DNA of 7,204 nucleotides, from contig DAOVBF010000065.1 in the NCBI GenBank assembly GCA_030673955.1, forward strand, positions 1 through 7,204. Reading direction: 5' to 3'. Below, piece by piece: positions 1-5,731 of this stretch. Under the pieces are notes generated by a model, which was not told the origin of the DNA, did no database searches, and saw nothing but the letters and a program-made list of their open reading frames with translations. Source of the stretch: Deltaproteobacteria bacterium (lineage in GTDB: Bacteria; Myxococcota_A; UBA9160; SZUA-336). The position numbers and the translations under genes were made by a program. The stretch's first letter is position 1. Every line of letters starts with the position of its first letter.

Positions 1-759
1 ATCCACCCACCCGTCATCCACGATCGGCCGGGATGCGCCGGCCATCCCGCCCAGAGCTTCCGCCAGCTCCTCCACCAGCTTGTAGTTCTCCGGCGAGCCC
101 AAACCTCGGCCGCCCGCGACGATAATCTCCGCTTCCTCGAGACGTGGGCCCTCCGTCCGGGCCTGCTCGACGATTCGAATACGCTCCGCGGCGCCGCTGA
201 GGTCCACCGCGATGTTCCGCAGATCCGGGCTGGATGCAGCTCCTTCGAGCGGCTCTGGCAGAAGCGCGTTCGGCATCACGGCGAAGATGCATGGCTCGGC
301 GCCGGTGAGCGCGTAGACCGCACGCGTGTCGCCTCCATACGCCGACGCGATCAGCTGTAGCTGTCCGTTCCCATCGGCCTCGATATCAACGCTGTTCATC
401 ACCACAGCTGTGCCCAGGCGCCCGGCGAGACGCGGAGCCACGAGCCGGGCGTCGAACGTCTGGCTGAACAGCAAGACCTTCGGGGCGTGCTGGGCGCAGT
501 ACTGTGCAAGCGCCTCGACGTAAGGGTCCGGCTGGAAGCTGACCAGTTCGGCGTCTTCGATCCGGTCGATCCCGGCCACCCCATAGCTACCGGCGACCTC
601 GGTCGTCCGATCCGGCATCGGTCCCAGTACAAGCCAGGTCAGATCCACTTCCAGGAGGGCACTGATCTTGCGCCCCAGTGTGAGCACCTCCTCGGCCCCC
701 GCGGGAAGCCCGTCACGATCCTCACCCCATGTGCAAACGACGACCGTGCTCGACGTCAT
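1..759 (-). CDS. etfA: Electron transfer flavoprotein alpha subunit, partial (C-terminus off the left edge)
   Basis: The reading frame opens with ATG at 759 and stays open to the window edge, giving 253 residues of a family usually near 310-330, so about 60-75 C-terminal residues are missing. ETF alpha carries most of the FAD site of the soluble alpha/beta heterodimer that takes electrons from acyl-CoA dehydrogenases and passes them to a membrane quinone oxidoreductase. Visible are the N-terminal domain (residues 1 to about 190, including APRLAGRLGT at 108-117) and the start of the FAD domain: VAGGRGLGSPENYKLVEELA at 214-233 and GASRPIVDDGW at 241-251. The Arg of GASR (244) matches the conserved flavin-proximal Arg of the family. 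The start is set by GGAGGAG at 771-777, 11 bases upstream. It follows the beta subunit by 57 bases in the usual beta-alpha order. The FAD-binding QTGK and GISGAIQH segments lie outside the window and cannot be checked. Confidence 0.95.
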   Translation of the reverse strand, partial: MTSSTVVVCTWGEDRDGLPAGAEEVLTLGRKISALLEVDLTWLVLGPMPDRTTEVAGSYGVAGIDRIEDAELVSFQPDPYVEALAQYCAQHAPKVLLFSQTFDARLVAPRLAGRLGTAVVMNSVDIEADGNGQLQLIASAYGGDTRAVYALTGAEPCIFAVMPNALLPEPLEGAASSPDLRNIAVDLSGAAERIRIVEQARTEGPRLEEAEIIVAGGRGLGSPENYKLVEELAEALGGMAGASRPIVDDGWVD

Positions 760-770
760 GACGTGGCCTG

Positions 771-777
771 CTCCTCC
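771..777 (-). promoter_or_regulatory. Ribosome binding site of etfA
   Basis: The minus strand reads GGAGGAG 11 bases before the ATG at 759. It supports this start for a gene whose frame is cut by the window edge, and shows that etfA is translated independently of etfB, whose stop lies 57 bases upstream. Confidence 0.7.
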
Positions 778-816
778 GATCTTGTCGCGCAAGAGACTGT
801 CAACATGAAGCTCGAC

Positions 817-1632
817 CTACTGAAGGATGCTGTCCTCACGAAGGCGTTGGATCAAACGGGCGGCCACCTCGGCCGGCGTGTTGCCCGATATGAACTCACA
901 GTCACCCTGAATGATGGGGACGAATTGCCGGGTGAGCCTCACCCTGGGCTGCAGGTCCTCGGGACTGAGCGAGAGATCATCGACCGGGACGATCGTCGGT
1001 TTCATACGCCGTGCCGCTATTTTCTTGGCCGTGGTTGGATAACGCGGCTCGCCGAGCTCGTTGCTGATCGTCACTACCACGGGGCAGGAAGCTTCGACAA
1101 TCTCGTCACCGTCCGGTGTGACTCGGGTAACGCGCACCGCGGGCCCGTTCGCCGAGCGCGCCAGCTCCACCGCGCGGGCGATCGTCACGACGGGCATCCC
1201 CAGGATCTCGCCGATGAGAGCCGGGATCACCCCCTGATCGTCGTCCGACGCCTGACGTCCACACAACACCAGGTCGGCCCCTCCGCTCTTCCGAATGTAG
1301 GCGGCCAGCAGTCGCGCGATGACGTGGTAGTCCGTGGTTGAAGTGTCGATCGGGATCGCCGCGATTTCGTTGGCGCCGAGCGCCGCCGCATGCTTGAGCA
1401 GGGTCGCTGGGTCGGGGCCTGCGGAGACCACGCCGATGGTGCAGTCGACGCCCGCATCGCGCAGACGAAGGGCCGCCTCGATCGCTTGCTCATCGTAAGC
1501 GTTCATCAGCCGCGGAATCGCGGTCTGCGTCAACGTCTTGCCGTCCTCTCCGATGACCAGTCGACCGGCGAGGGCGTAGGTATTGACGGCATCCGGATCC
1601 AGGACTTCTTTGGCGCAAACGACGATTCGCAT
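817..1632 (-). CDS. etfB: Electron transfer flavoprotein beta subunit
   Basis: A 271-residue protein of normal family length (about 250-265). ETF beta binds a structural AMP and carries the loop that docks onto partner dehydrogenases. Motifs in order: CAKEVLDPD at 6-14; NAYDEQAIEAALRLRD at 44-59, the usual DE-A-E-A-L helix; CGRQASDDDQG at 124-134, the AMP-binding G-x-Q-A-x-D-x-D-x-Q region, followed by PALIGEILGMPVVT to 150; and NELGEPRYPT at 191-200 with KKIAARRMKP at 203-212, the family signature and docking loop. The ATG at 1632 has GGAG at 1642-1645, spacing 9. It sits 50 bases after an unrecognised small gene and 57 bases before etfA. A divergent acyl-CoA dehydrogenase in the same locus is a likely electron donor (inference). 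The window does not show whether the complex is a simple or a bifurcating ETF. Confidence 0.96.
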   Translation of the reverse strand: MRIVVCAKEVLDPDAVNTYALAGRLVIGEDGKTLTQTAIPRLMNAYDEQAIEAALRLRDAGVDCTIGVVSAGPDPATLLKHAAALGANEIAAIPIDTSTTDYHVIARLLAAYIRKSGGADLVLCGRQASDDDQGVIPALIGEILGMPVVTIARAVELARSANGPAVRVTRVTPDGDEIVEASCPVVVTISNELGEPRYPTTAKKIAARRMKPTIVPVDDLSLSPEDLQPRVRLTRQFVPIIQGDCEFISGNTPAEVAARLIQRLREDSILQ

Positions 1633-1682
1633 CCTATGAATCTCCGGGCGGGATCATAGCAGACCCCGCTGGTGTCTTTCGA

Positions 1683-1949
1683 TCAGTCGTCCAGGATGAA
1701 CAGGCTCCCGGACTCGCACCACACGGCGTCCCCCGGGTAACCCTCCGGCTTGCGGGAGAGATCGACGAGAAGGTACCAGCGCCACGGAGGATCCCCGTGG
1801 TCGACGTACTCGCCGGTGAGGGTCCCCGTGAACTCCTGGCGTCCGGCGAACCGGGTGCCGGCGATGGGGCCGCCGCCGTCGCATTCCGCCCTGCGACCGG
1901 CCATGGCCGGGTCGAATCCCGAGCGGGCAGGGCTTGGCTCGTCCCCCAC
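1683..1949 (-). CDS. Small unrecognised protein, 88 residues, between the NMO-like gene and etfB
   Basis: I do not recognise this protein. With a GTG start at 1949 it has 88 residues and ends at TGA 1683-1685. GAGGAGG at 1954-1960, 4 bases before the GTG, is the best ribosome site. A second in-frame start, ATG at 1904 (73 residues), lacks such a site. The N-terminal 25 residues are charged and Gly/Pro-rich; the rest alternates short hydrophobic and aromatic stretches, such as WRWYLLVDLSRKPEGYPGDA at 41-60 of the shorter form and SGSLFILDD at the end, which suggests a small beta-rich soluble domain. There is no signal peptide or membrane span and only two Cys. It fills the gap between two clear operon members with 62 and 50 base spacers, in the same direction, which favours a real gene. 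Overlapping frames on both strands are Arg/Ser/Pro-rich and look like shadows. Confidence 0.6.
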   Translation of the reverse strand: MGDEPSPARSGFDPAMAGRRAECDGGGPIAGTRFAGRQEFTGTLTGEYVDHGDPPWRWYLLVDLSRKPEGYPGDAVWCESGSLFILDD

Positions 1950-1953
1950 TTTT

Positions 1954-1960
1954 CCTCCTC
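1954..1960 (-). promoter_or_regulatory. Ribosome binding site deciding a GTG start
   Basis: The minus strand reads GAGGAGG followed by AAAA and GTG. The spacing is short (4 bases from the last G, 7 if the first GAGG pairs), but the purine run is the strongest in the neighbourhood. It favours the GTG at 1949 over the downstream ATG at 1904. Confidence 0.5.
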
Positions 1961-2011
1961 GTTGAACACGGCGCTCGTCAGACGGTGGCGCCTTGGTCTG
2001 TCCGGCTGCGG

Positions 2012-3112
2012 TCACAGCGTTTCGCCGGTCAGCTCCTCGAATGCAGCAAGGGCCTCTTCCACCATGTCGAATACGATCTGACGAGCCGGCTTCATCGTTG
2101 TTACGAAGGCGACGCCCTGGCCCGCGGCCTCCGTCATCAGGTCCTCTCTCCTGTGGTCGTTGGCGCCCTGAATATAGTCGGAGCTGAGAAGCATCTGGTA
2201 CGGAGCAGACAGCGGCAGAGGCGCTTCCGGCCTTGCCCACTCTTCGGTCCAGGGGCACTTGAGGGTGCGCATGGTCATGCCCGAGATACAGCGGGAGTAG
2301 GAGGTATCCTCCGCCGTGGCGGCGAGGAGCTTCTCCTTCACGATCATGTCGACGTCGGACTCGCGGGAGGCGAGCCAGAGCGTGCCGGTCCACACCCCCG
2401 CAGCGCCGAGGCAGAGCGTTGCCGCTAGGTGCCGGCCGGTCGTTACGCCGCCCGCTGCGATGATCGGGGTGTCACCCGCGATGGAGACGACCTCGGGGAC
2501 GATAGAGAAGGTGCCCATGGCTCCGGTGTGTCCGGCGGCATCGTAGCCCTGAGCGATGATTGCGTCCACGCCGGCCTCGAGCTCACGCTTGGCCTGACGG
2601 GTCTTGCCAATGAGGCCGAACACCTTGATCCCTCGGGCGTGCGCCGCCTCGAGAATGAAGGCGGGGTTGCCGAGGCCAGAGGTGAAGACGGGAGCTCGCT
2701 CCTCCAGCACAACATCGAGCTGCGCACGAGCCATCTCCTGATTCAAGCCGCCCCACTGGTGCAGCGCGATCGGTCCCTTGGGATCGGGGACGTTGTACCG
2801 CTCCTTGATGCTCTGAGCGAAGTTCCGATGGGTGTCCGGGATCTTGGCGATGAGCTGCTCCAGGGTGTCTGCCGGGGGTACCGATGCCGGCAGGATCAGG
2901 TCGATGCCGAAGGGCTTGCCATTGACCCGCTCGCGTATCCACTTGATGTCGGCGGCGATCTCCTCCGGCGTGTGCATGGCCTCGCCCAGGACTGCGAAAG
3001 CCCCTGCATTGATCACGGCGACCGCAACATCCTTACAGTGTGTGAAGGCGATGATCGGGAACTCGATCCCCAGCATATCGCAGAGCTTCGTTCGCAACGG
3101 ATCCTTGGCCAT
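2012..3112 (-). CDS. Nitronate monooxygenase / 2-nitropropane dioxygenase-like FMN protein
   Basis: A 366-residue protein close to the family's usual 320-370. Family members are FMN TIM barrels that oxidise alkyl nitronates with O2; relatives include FabK-type enoyl-ACP reductases, so the true substrate is open. Motifs: FTSGLGNPAFI at 143-153; AQGYDAAGHTG at 187-197, matching A-x-G-x-E-A-G-G-H-x-G with the conserved His at 195 (Asp replaces the usual Glu); AAGGVTTGRHLAATLCLGAA at 219-238, the FMN phosphate loop; and GTLWLASRESD at 243-253. The N-terminal flavin loop is unusual: IIAFTHCKD at 20-28 where most members have a Q-A/G-P-M type motif. The ATG at 3112 has GGGGAGG at 3119-3125, spacing 6. 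It heads the leftward gene group, with the ETF genes downstream. Family assignment is firm; activity on nitronates is not shown. Confidence 0.88.
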   Translation of the reverse strand: MAKDPLRTKLCDMLGIEFPIIAFTHCKDVAVAVINAGAFAVLGEAMHTPEEIAADIKWIRERVNGKPFGIDLILPASVPPADTLEQLIAKIPDTHRNFAQSIKERYNVPDPKGPIALHQWGGLNQEMARAQLDVVLEERAPVFTSGLGNPAFILEAAHARGIKVFGLIGKTRQAKRELEAGVDAIIAQGYDAAGHTGAMGTFSIVPEVVSIAGDTPIIAAGGVTTGRHLAATLCLGAAGVWTGTLWLASRESDVDMIVKEKLLAATAEDTSYSRCISGMTMRTLKCPWTEEWARPEAPLPLSAPYQMLLSSDYIQGANDHRREDLMTEAAGQGVAFVTTMKPARQIVFDMVEEALAAFEELTGETL

Positions 3113-3118
3113 GCCGAA

Positions 3119-3125
3119 CCTCCCC
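3119..3125 (-). promoter_or_regulatory. Ribosome binding site of the NMO-like gene
   Basis: The minus strand reads GGGGAGG six bases before the ATG at 3112, a near-ideal Shine-Dalgarno site that fixes this start. Confidence 0.75.
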
Positions 3126-3145
3126 TACTGCCTGTGCCCAACAAC

Positions 3146-3171
3146 TGGTGAGTGATCTTGGTGAGTAATCT
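3146..3171. repeat. Two adjacent 13-base direct repeats in the divergent control region
   Basis: TGGTGAGTGATCT (3146-3158) is followed without a spacer by TGGTGAGTAATCT (3159-3171); 12 of 13 bases agree. The pair lies upstream of the NMO-like gene, just downstream of its candidate promoter, where a transcription factor or an RNA-level control could act. Its function is unknown. Confidence 0.75.
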
Positions 3172-3175
3172 CGCA

Positions 3176-3205
3176 ACAATATCCGGTCTTTGAATTGTCT
3201 CACAA
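3176..3205 (-). promoter_or_regulatory. Candidate sigma70-type promoter for the leftward NMO-etf group
   Basis: Read on the minus strand, TTGTGA (3205-3200) and TATTGT (3181-3176) are separated by 18 bases; each matches the consensus at 4 of 6 positions. Transcription would start near 3169, inside the second direct repeat, leaving a leader of about 57 bases. The -35 hexamer overlaps the dyad TTGT-CTC-ACAA at 3195-3205. The surrounding sequence is more AT-rich than the genes. The match is only moderate. Confidence 0.35.
3195..3205. promoter_or_regulatory. Short dyad TTGT-CTC-ACAA, possible operator
   Basis: A 4-3-4 inverted repeat overlaps the candidate leftward -35 hexamer, which would place a bound repressor over the promoter. 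It is short enough to occur by chance, so the call rests mainly on position. Confidence 0.2.
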
Positions 3206-3270
3206 ATGCCTCCCTCGTGCACTCTCGCCCGCGCGTCGCGTGTGCTCGAAGACGGCCAGCGTTCGTTTAT

Positions 3271-3300
3271 TTGACGGCTTCTCCGACGCAGTTCCATAAT
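3271..3300 (+). promoter_or_regulatory. Strong candidate sigma70-type promoter for the rightward genes
   Basis: TTGACG at 3271-3276 and CATAAT at 3295-3300 each match the -35 and -10 consensus at 5 of 6 positions, with an 18-base spacer. An AT-rich stretch (GTTCGTTTATT) lies just upstream. Transcription would start near 3307, about 29 bases before the ATG of the CoA-transferase remnant. It faces away from the NMO-etf group and probably feeds the whole rightward set. Confidence 0.65.
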
Positions 3301-3335
3301 CCATCGCCGGCTGTACCAGTGGAGCAGGACGCGAC

Positions 3336-3562
3336 ATGCCCGACGGCGCTCTGGAAGGGCTCAAGCTGATCGAACTCGGCCAAATGGTCTCGGCGCCCTA
3401 CTGCGCCAGGCTTTTTGCCCATTACGGAGCCGACGTGATCAAGGTCGAGCCGCCCGATGGCGGCGACATCACCCGGCGCTGGGGTCCCTTCCCTCAGGAC
3501 CACCGCTGGAGATGCCCGAGGAACGCTACCGCCAGCTCATCCAGGAGCAGGTGATCTACTGA
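3336..3562 (+). pseudogene. CaiB/BaiF family (class III) CoA-transferase, internally deleted and frameshifted remnant
   Basis: The first 55 residues from the ATG at 3336 are a textbook family N-terminus: LEGLKLIELGQMVSAPYCAR at 6-25, then YGADVIKVEPPDGGDITRRW at 30-49 and GPFPQD at 50-55. Class III CoA-transferases move CoA between acids and are usually about 380-400 residues long; the catalytic Asp near residue 169 and most of the fold are absent. After codon 55 the frame turns into Arg/Ser-rich sequence and stops at 3554. From about 3500, a frame offset by two bases reads PPLEMPEERYRQLIQEQVIY and then TGA at 3560-3562, which looks like the C-terminus of the same kind of gene (less certain). 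The simplest reading is a deletion of about 1 kb with its junction near 3498-3508. A start signal (AGGA at 3326-3329, spacing 6) and a promoter remain. It should be inactive. A misassembled deletion is the main alternative. Confidence 0.8.
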
Positions 3563-3564
3563 GG

Positions 3565-3576
3565 GGCGGCTCCGCC
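3565..3576 (+). terminator. Short GGCGG/CCGCC hairpin after the remnant's stop
   Basis: GGCGG (3565-3569) and CCGCC (3572-3576) form a compact stem three bases after the TGA at 3560-3562, followed by GTTT. The loop is very short and the T-run has only three bases, so termination would be weak. It fits the end of a formerly complete gene. Confidence 0.25.
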
Positions 3577-3604
3577 GTTTGCGTGCGTGGGGATCCAAGC
3601 GAGC

Positions 3605-3639
3605 TTCGAAATCGAGCGGCTCCGTGATAGGATCGGAGC
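3605..3639 (+). promoter_or_regulatory. Weak extended -10 promoter candidate framed by an inverted repeat, before the acyl-CoA dehydrogenase
   Basis: TTCGAA (3605-3610) lies 17 bases before TAGGAT (3628-3633), which carries the TG of an extended -10 at 3625-3626. GCTCCG (3619-3624) and CGGAGC (3634-3639) are perfect complements exactly flanking the nine bases TGATAGGAT. The layout resembles an operator over a -10 element, but the hexamers match poorly. The upstream promoter near 3271-3300 could serve the genes instead. Confidence 0.28.
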
Positions 3640-3668
3640 TCGTTTCGACCCTGACGGGAGTTACGAAC

Positions 3669-3675
3669 GGAGGGG
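3669..3675 (+). promoter_or_regulatory. Ribosome binding site deciding the acyl-CoA dehydrogenase start
   Basis: GGAGGGG sits seven bases before the ATG at 3683. It argues against an in-frame GTG at 3587, which would add 32 residues, has no comparable site and lies just after the remnant gene's stop. Confidence 0.75.
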
Positions 3676-3682
3676 ATGGCTT

Positions 3683-4885
3683 ATGACGGTGATCGATATC
3701 GAGACCGGTCTCTCGGATCAGGAGAGCGCGGCCCGTGACATGGCCCACAAGTTCGCCCAGGAGGTGCTGCGGCCCGCCGGCGTGGCGCTCGATCGGCTGG
3801 CGGATCCGGCCGAGGTCATCGCGCCAGGCTCCGTACTCTGGGAGGTTTTCAAGAAGTACCGTGAGCTCGACATCCGCGGCCTCCAAGCCGAGTCGGACCT
3901 GAGCCCCATCGAGCAGGCGCGTCTGCAGGCGCTGATCAACGAGGAGCTGGCCTGGGGCGATGTCGGGCTCGCGATCACCACGGGGCTGACACAGTTTCAT
4001 GTGCCTTGGGCCCAGGCGGCAGGGGACACCGAGCTGATCGAGCGCTTCTGCGGCCCGCGGAGCGAGGCCATCGGATGCTGGGCCCTGACGGAGCCCGGGC
4101 ACGGAAGCGATACGGTCGCCTTCACGGAGTCTTGCTTCAAAGACTCGTCGTTGCGTGCGGAGTGCGTCGCACGACGCGAGGGCGACGACTACGTGATCCG
4201 CGGGCAGAAGGCGGCCTGGGTCTCGAACGCGACCATCGCGCACATCGCCGTGCTCTTCTGCACGGTCGACCAGAGCCAGGGCTTCCGGGGCGGCGGCGTC
4301 TTTCTCGTGCCGCTCGACCTGCCGGGCATCTCGCGTCCTCGACCGCTCGACAAGCTCGGGCAGCGCTCCCTCAATCAGGGCGAGCTCTTCTTCGACGACG
4401 TTCGGATCCCCGCCCGCTATATGGCGGTCGGGCCCGAGGCCTACTCGATCGCGCTCGAGACCCTGCTTGCCCACGCGAATGCGGCGATGGGCCAGCTCTT
4501 CGTCGGTGTGGCGCGCGCGGCGGTTGAGCATGCCATCGCCTACGCCAAGGAGCGTGTGCAAGGAGGTGTGCCGATCTTCGAGCACCAGAGCGTCAAGTCG
4601 AGGCTGTTCAAGATGTTCATGCAGTTCGAGGCTGCCCGATCGCTCGCGCGCCGGGTCGCACTGTACAACGCCAGCTCGCCTCCGCTCGTTCAATACTCGA
4701 TCGCGTCGAAGGTCTTCTGCACCAATACCGCGTTCGAGGTGGCGAGCGACGCCGTCCAAATTTACGGTGGGAACGGGCTGAGCCGCGAGTACCCGATCGA
4801 GAAGCTTCTTCGCGACGCGCGCGCTTCGATGATCGAAGACGGCTGCAACGAAGTCCTGGGCCTGCTTGCCGCAACGAAGCTCTGA
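3683..4885 (+). CDS. Acyl-CoA dehydrogenase family flavoprotein
   Basis: A 400-residue protein of normal family length. The family removes two hydrogens across the alpha-beta bond of an acyl-CoA using FAD and hands the electrons to ETF. Domains in order: alpha-helical N-terminal domain, 1 to about 127; beta domain with GCWALTEPGHGSD at 131-143 (the A-x-T-E-P-x-x-G-S-D flavin signature) and KAAWVSNATIAHIAV at 176-190; C-terminal helical domain with YAKERVQGGVPIFEHQSVKS at 287-306, the usual Y-A-x-x-R-x-Q-F-G region with Gly for Phe, and QIYGGNGLSREYPIEKLLRD at 359-378. The catalytic Glu segment, usually Y-E-G-T, reads IEDGCNE at 384-390, so Asp386 aligns with the base and Glu385 precedes it. 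No Glu occurs at the alternative site used by isovaleryl-CoA dehydrogenase. It is 29 bases before the nitroreductase gene. Substrate unknown. Confidence 0.93.
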   Translation: MTVIDIETGLSDQESAARDMAHKFAQEVLRPAGVALDRLADPAEVIAPGSVLWEVFKKYRELDIRGLQAESDLSPIEQARLQALINEELAWGDVGLAITTGLTQFHVPWAQAAGDTELIERFCGPRSEAIGCWALTEPGHGSDTVAFTESCFKDSSLRAECVARREGDDYVIRGQKAAWVSNATIAHIAVLFCTVDQSQGFRGGGVFLVPLDLPGISRPRPLDKLGQRSLNQGELFFDDVRIPARYMAVGPEAYSIALETLLAHANAAMGQLFVGVARAAVEHAIAYAKERVQGGVPIFEHQSVKSRLFKMFMQFEAARSLARRVALYNASSPPLVQYSIASKVFCTNTAFEVASDAVQIYGGNGLSREYPIEKLLRDARASMIEDGCNEVLGLLAATKL

Positions 4886-4914
4886 TCGCAGTCCTGTACG
4901 AGAAGGGGAACTTC

Positions 4915-5703
4915 ATGGAACTGAGGGAAGTCATCGGCTGGAGGCGCTCGATCCGCTTCTTGCTGCTGCACAAGCCGGTCGAGCTGGAGAAGATCCAGTG
5001 CATGTTGGAGGCGGCGCGCATCGCCTCGCACTGGGGGAACGTGCAGAGCCTGCGCGCGCTTGTCATCTATCGCGACGAGGCGTCGCAGGACGTACTCGAC
5101 GCACTCCCGTCGCCCGTCGGCGGGTATCAGATTCAGCTCGCGCCGGTTGTGATCGTCTGGTACATCGAGACCGCGGCGGTGGACCAGATCGTGGATCGGC
5201 TACGTGAGCTGCTCGAGGTGGGAGCCATCGGCTTCGGCGAAAGCAAAGCCAAGGCGTTCGACGAGAAGCTGGTCCCGCTCTTCAAGGCGATGGGGGACGC
5301 AACCAAGGTGCCGGGCATCGGGGAGATCGACTGTGGGCAGGGCATCGCCCAGGCGACTTTGATGGCCTTCGAGCAAGGACTCGGTACCTGCTGCTTGGGA
5401 ACCGCCAATCCCGACCGGATTCGTCGGAAGCTCGACCTACCGGAAAGCTGCCGGGTCCTCTTGGTCCAGACCGTGGGCTACCCCGCCGAGAGTCCCGAGG
5501 CCGGCGGTCAGCGACCGCGCCTGCCCTTCGAGGGCCTCTTCCAGCTGAACCGCTACGACCAGCCGTTCCCGCGCTCGAAGGAGGTCGTGGAGGAGCTCGA
5601 GCGGGATGGCATGCTCCAGGATCCCGCACCGCTGCCCTGGCGCGAGGCGGAGCTCGAGTACCTGAGGAAAGGGCTCGGCCTCAAGGGCGACGGCCTGCTC
5701 TGA
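4915..5703 (+). CDS. Nitroreductase-family FMN protein with C-terminal extension
   Basis: A 262-residue protein; nitroreductase-fold enzymes are usually 170-220. The family uses FMN and often NAD(P)H to reduce nitro groups, quinones, enones or halogenated aromatics, and some members do flavin or iodotyrosine chemistry. Family features: WRRSIR at 9-14, the FMN phosphate-binding R-R-S motif; a helix and strand around ARIASHWGNVQSLRALVI at 34-51, where most members have A-P-S-x-x-N-x-Q-P-W; IGEIDCGQGIAQATLMAF at 135-152 followed by EQGLGTCCLG at 153-162; and VGYPAES at 187-193. The last 65 or so residues, rich in charged residues and Pro, extend beyond the usual end. The ATG follows GGGGA at 4905-4909, spacing 5. 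It lies 29 bases after the acyl-CoA dehydrogenase and 28 before the thiolase-like gene, so it probably acts on the same acyl-CoA or on a redox partner (inference). Confidence 0.88.
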   Translation: MELREVIGWRRSIRFLLLHKPVELEKIQCMLEAARIASHWGNVQSLRALVIYRDEASQDVLDALPSPVGGYQIQLAPVVIVWYIETAAVDQIVDRLRELLEVGAIGFGESKAKAFDEKLVPLFKAMGDATKVPGIGEIDCGQGIAQATLMAFEQGLGTCCLGTANPDRIRRKLDLPESCRVLLVQTVGYPAESPEAGGQRPRLPFEGLFQLNRYDQPFPRSKEVVEELERDGMLQDPAPLPWREAELEYLRKGLGLKGDGLL

Positions 5704-5718
5704 GAACGGCTGGCGGGT

Positions 5719-5725
5719 AAGGAGA
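5719..5725 (+). promoter_or_regulatory. Ribosome binding site of the thiolase-like gene
   Basis: AAGGAGA lies six bases before the ATG at 5732, in the 28-base gap after the nitroreductase stop. It sets the start and implies translation from a shared message. Confidence 0.75.
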
Positions 5726-5731
5726 ACAACC

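Noticed and set aside
487..1341. Open frame of 284 codons on the plus strand
   Set aside because: Antisense to etfA and etfB, both strongly supported; rich in His, Arg and Asp with no family motif.
1634..1969. Alternative minus-strand frame with an ATG at 1969 (111 codons) over the small unknown gene
   Set aside because: Ser/Pro/Arg/Thr-rich with no hydrophobic core pattern, and no good ribosome site before its ATG. The frame ending at 1683 looks more like a protein.
2429..3151. Open frame of 240 codons on the plus strand
   Set aside because: Antisense to the NMO-like gene, which carries all expected motifs.
3587..3682. N-terminal extension of the acyl-CoA dehydrogenase from a GTG at 3587
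   Set aside because: The extra 32 residues do not resemble the family, there is no good ribosome site, and the ATG at 3683 has GGAGGGG at proper spacing.
3494..4759. Long open frame (421 codons) on the minus strand
   Set aside because: It is antisense to the clear acyl-CoA dehydrogenase; its composition is Arg/Asp/His/Leu-rich without any family motif, as expected of a shadow in GC-rich DNA.
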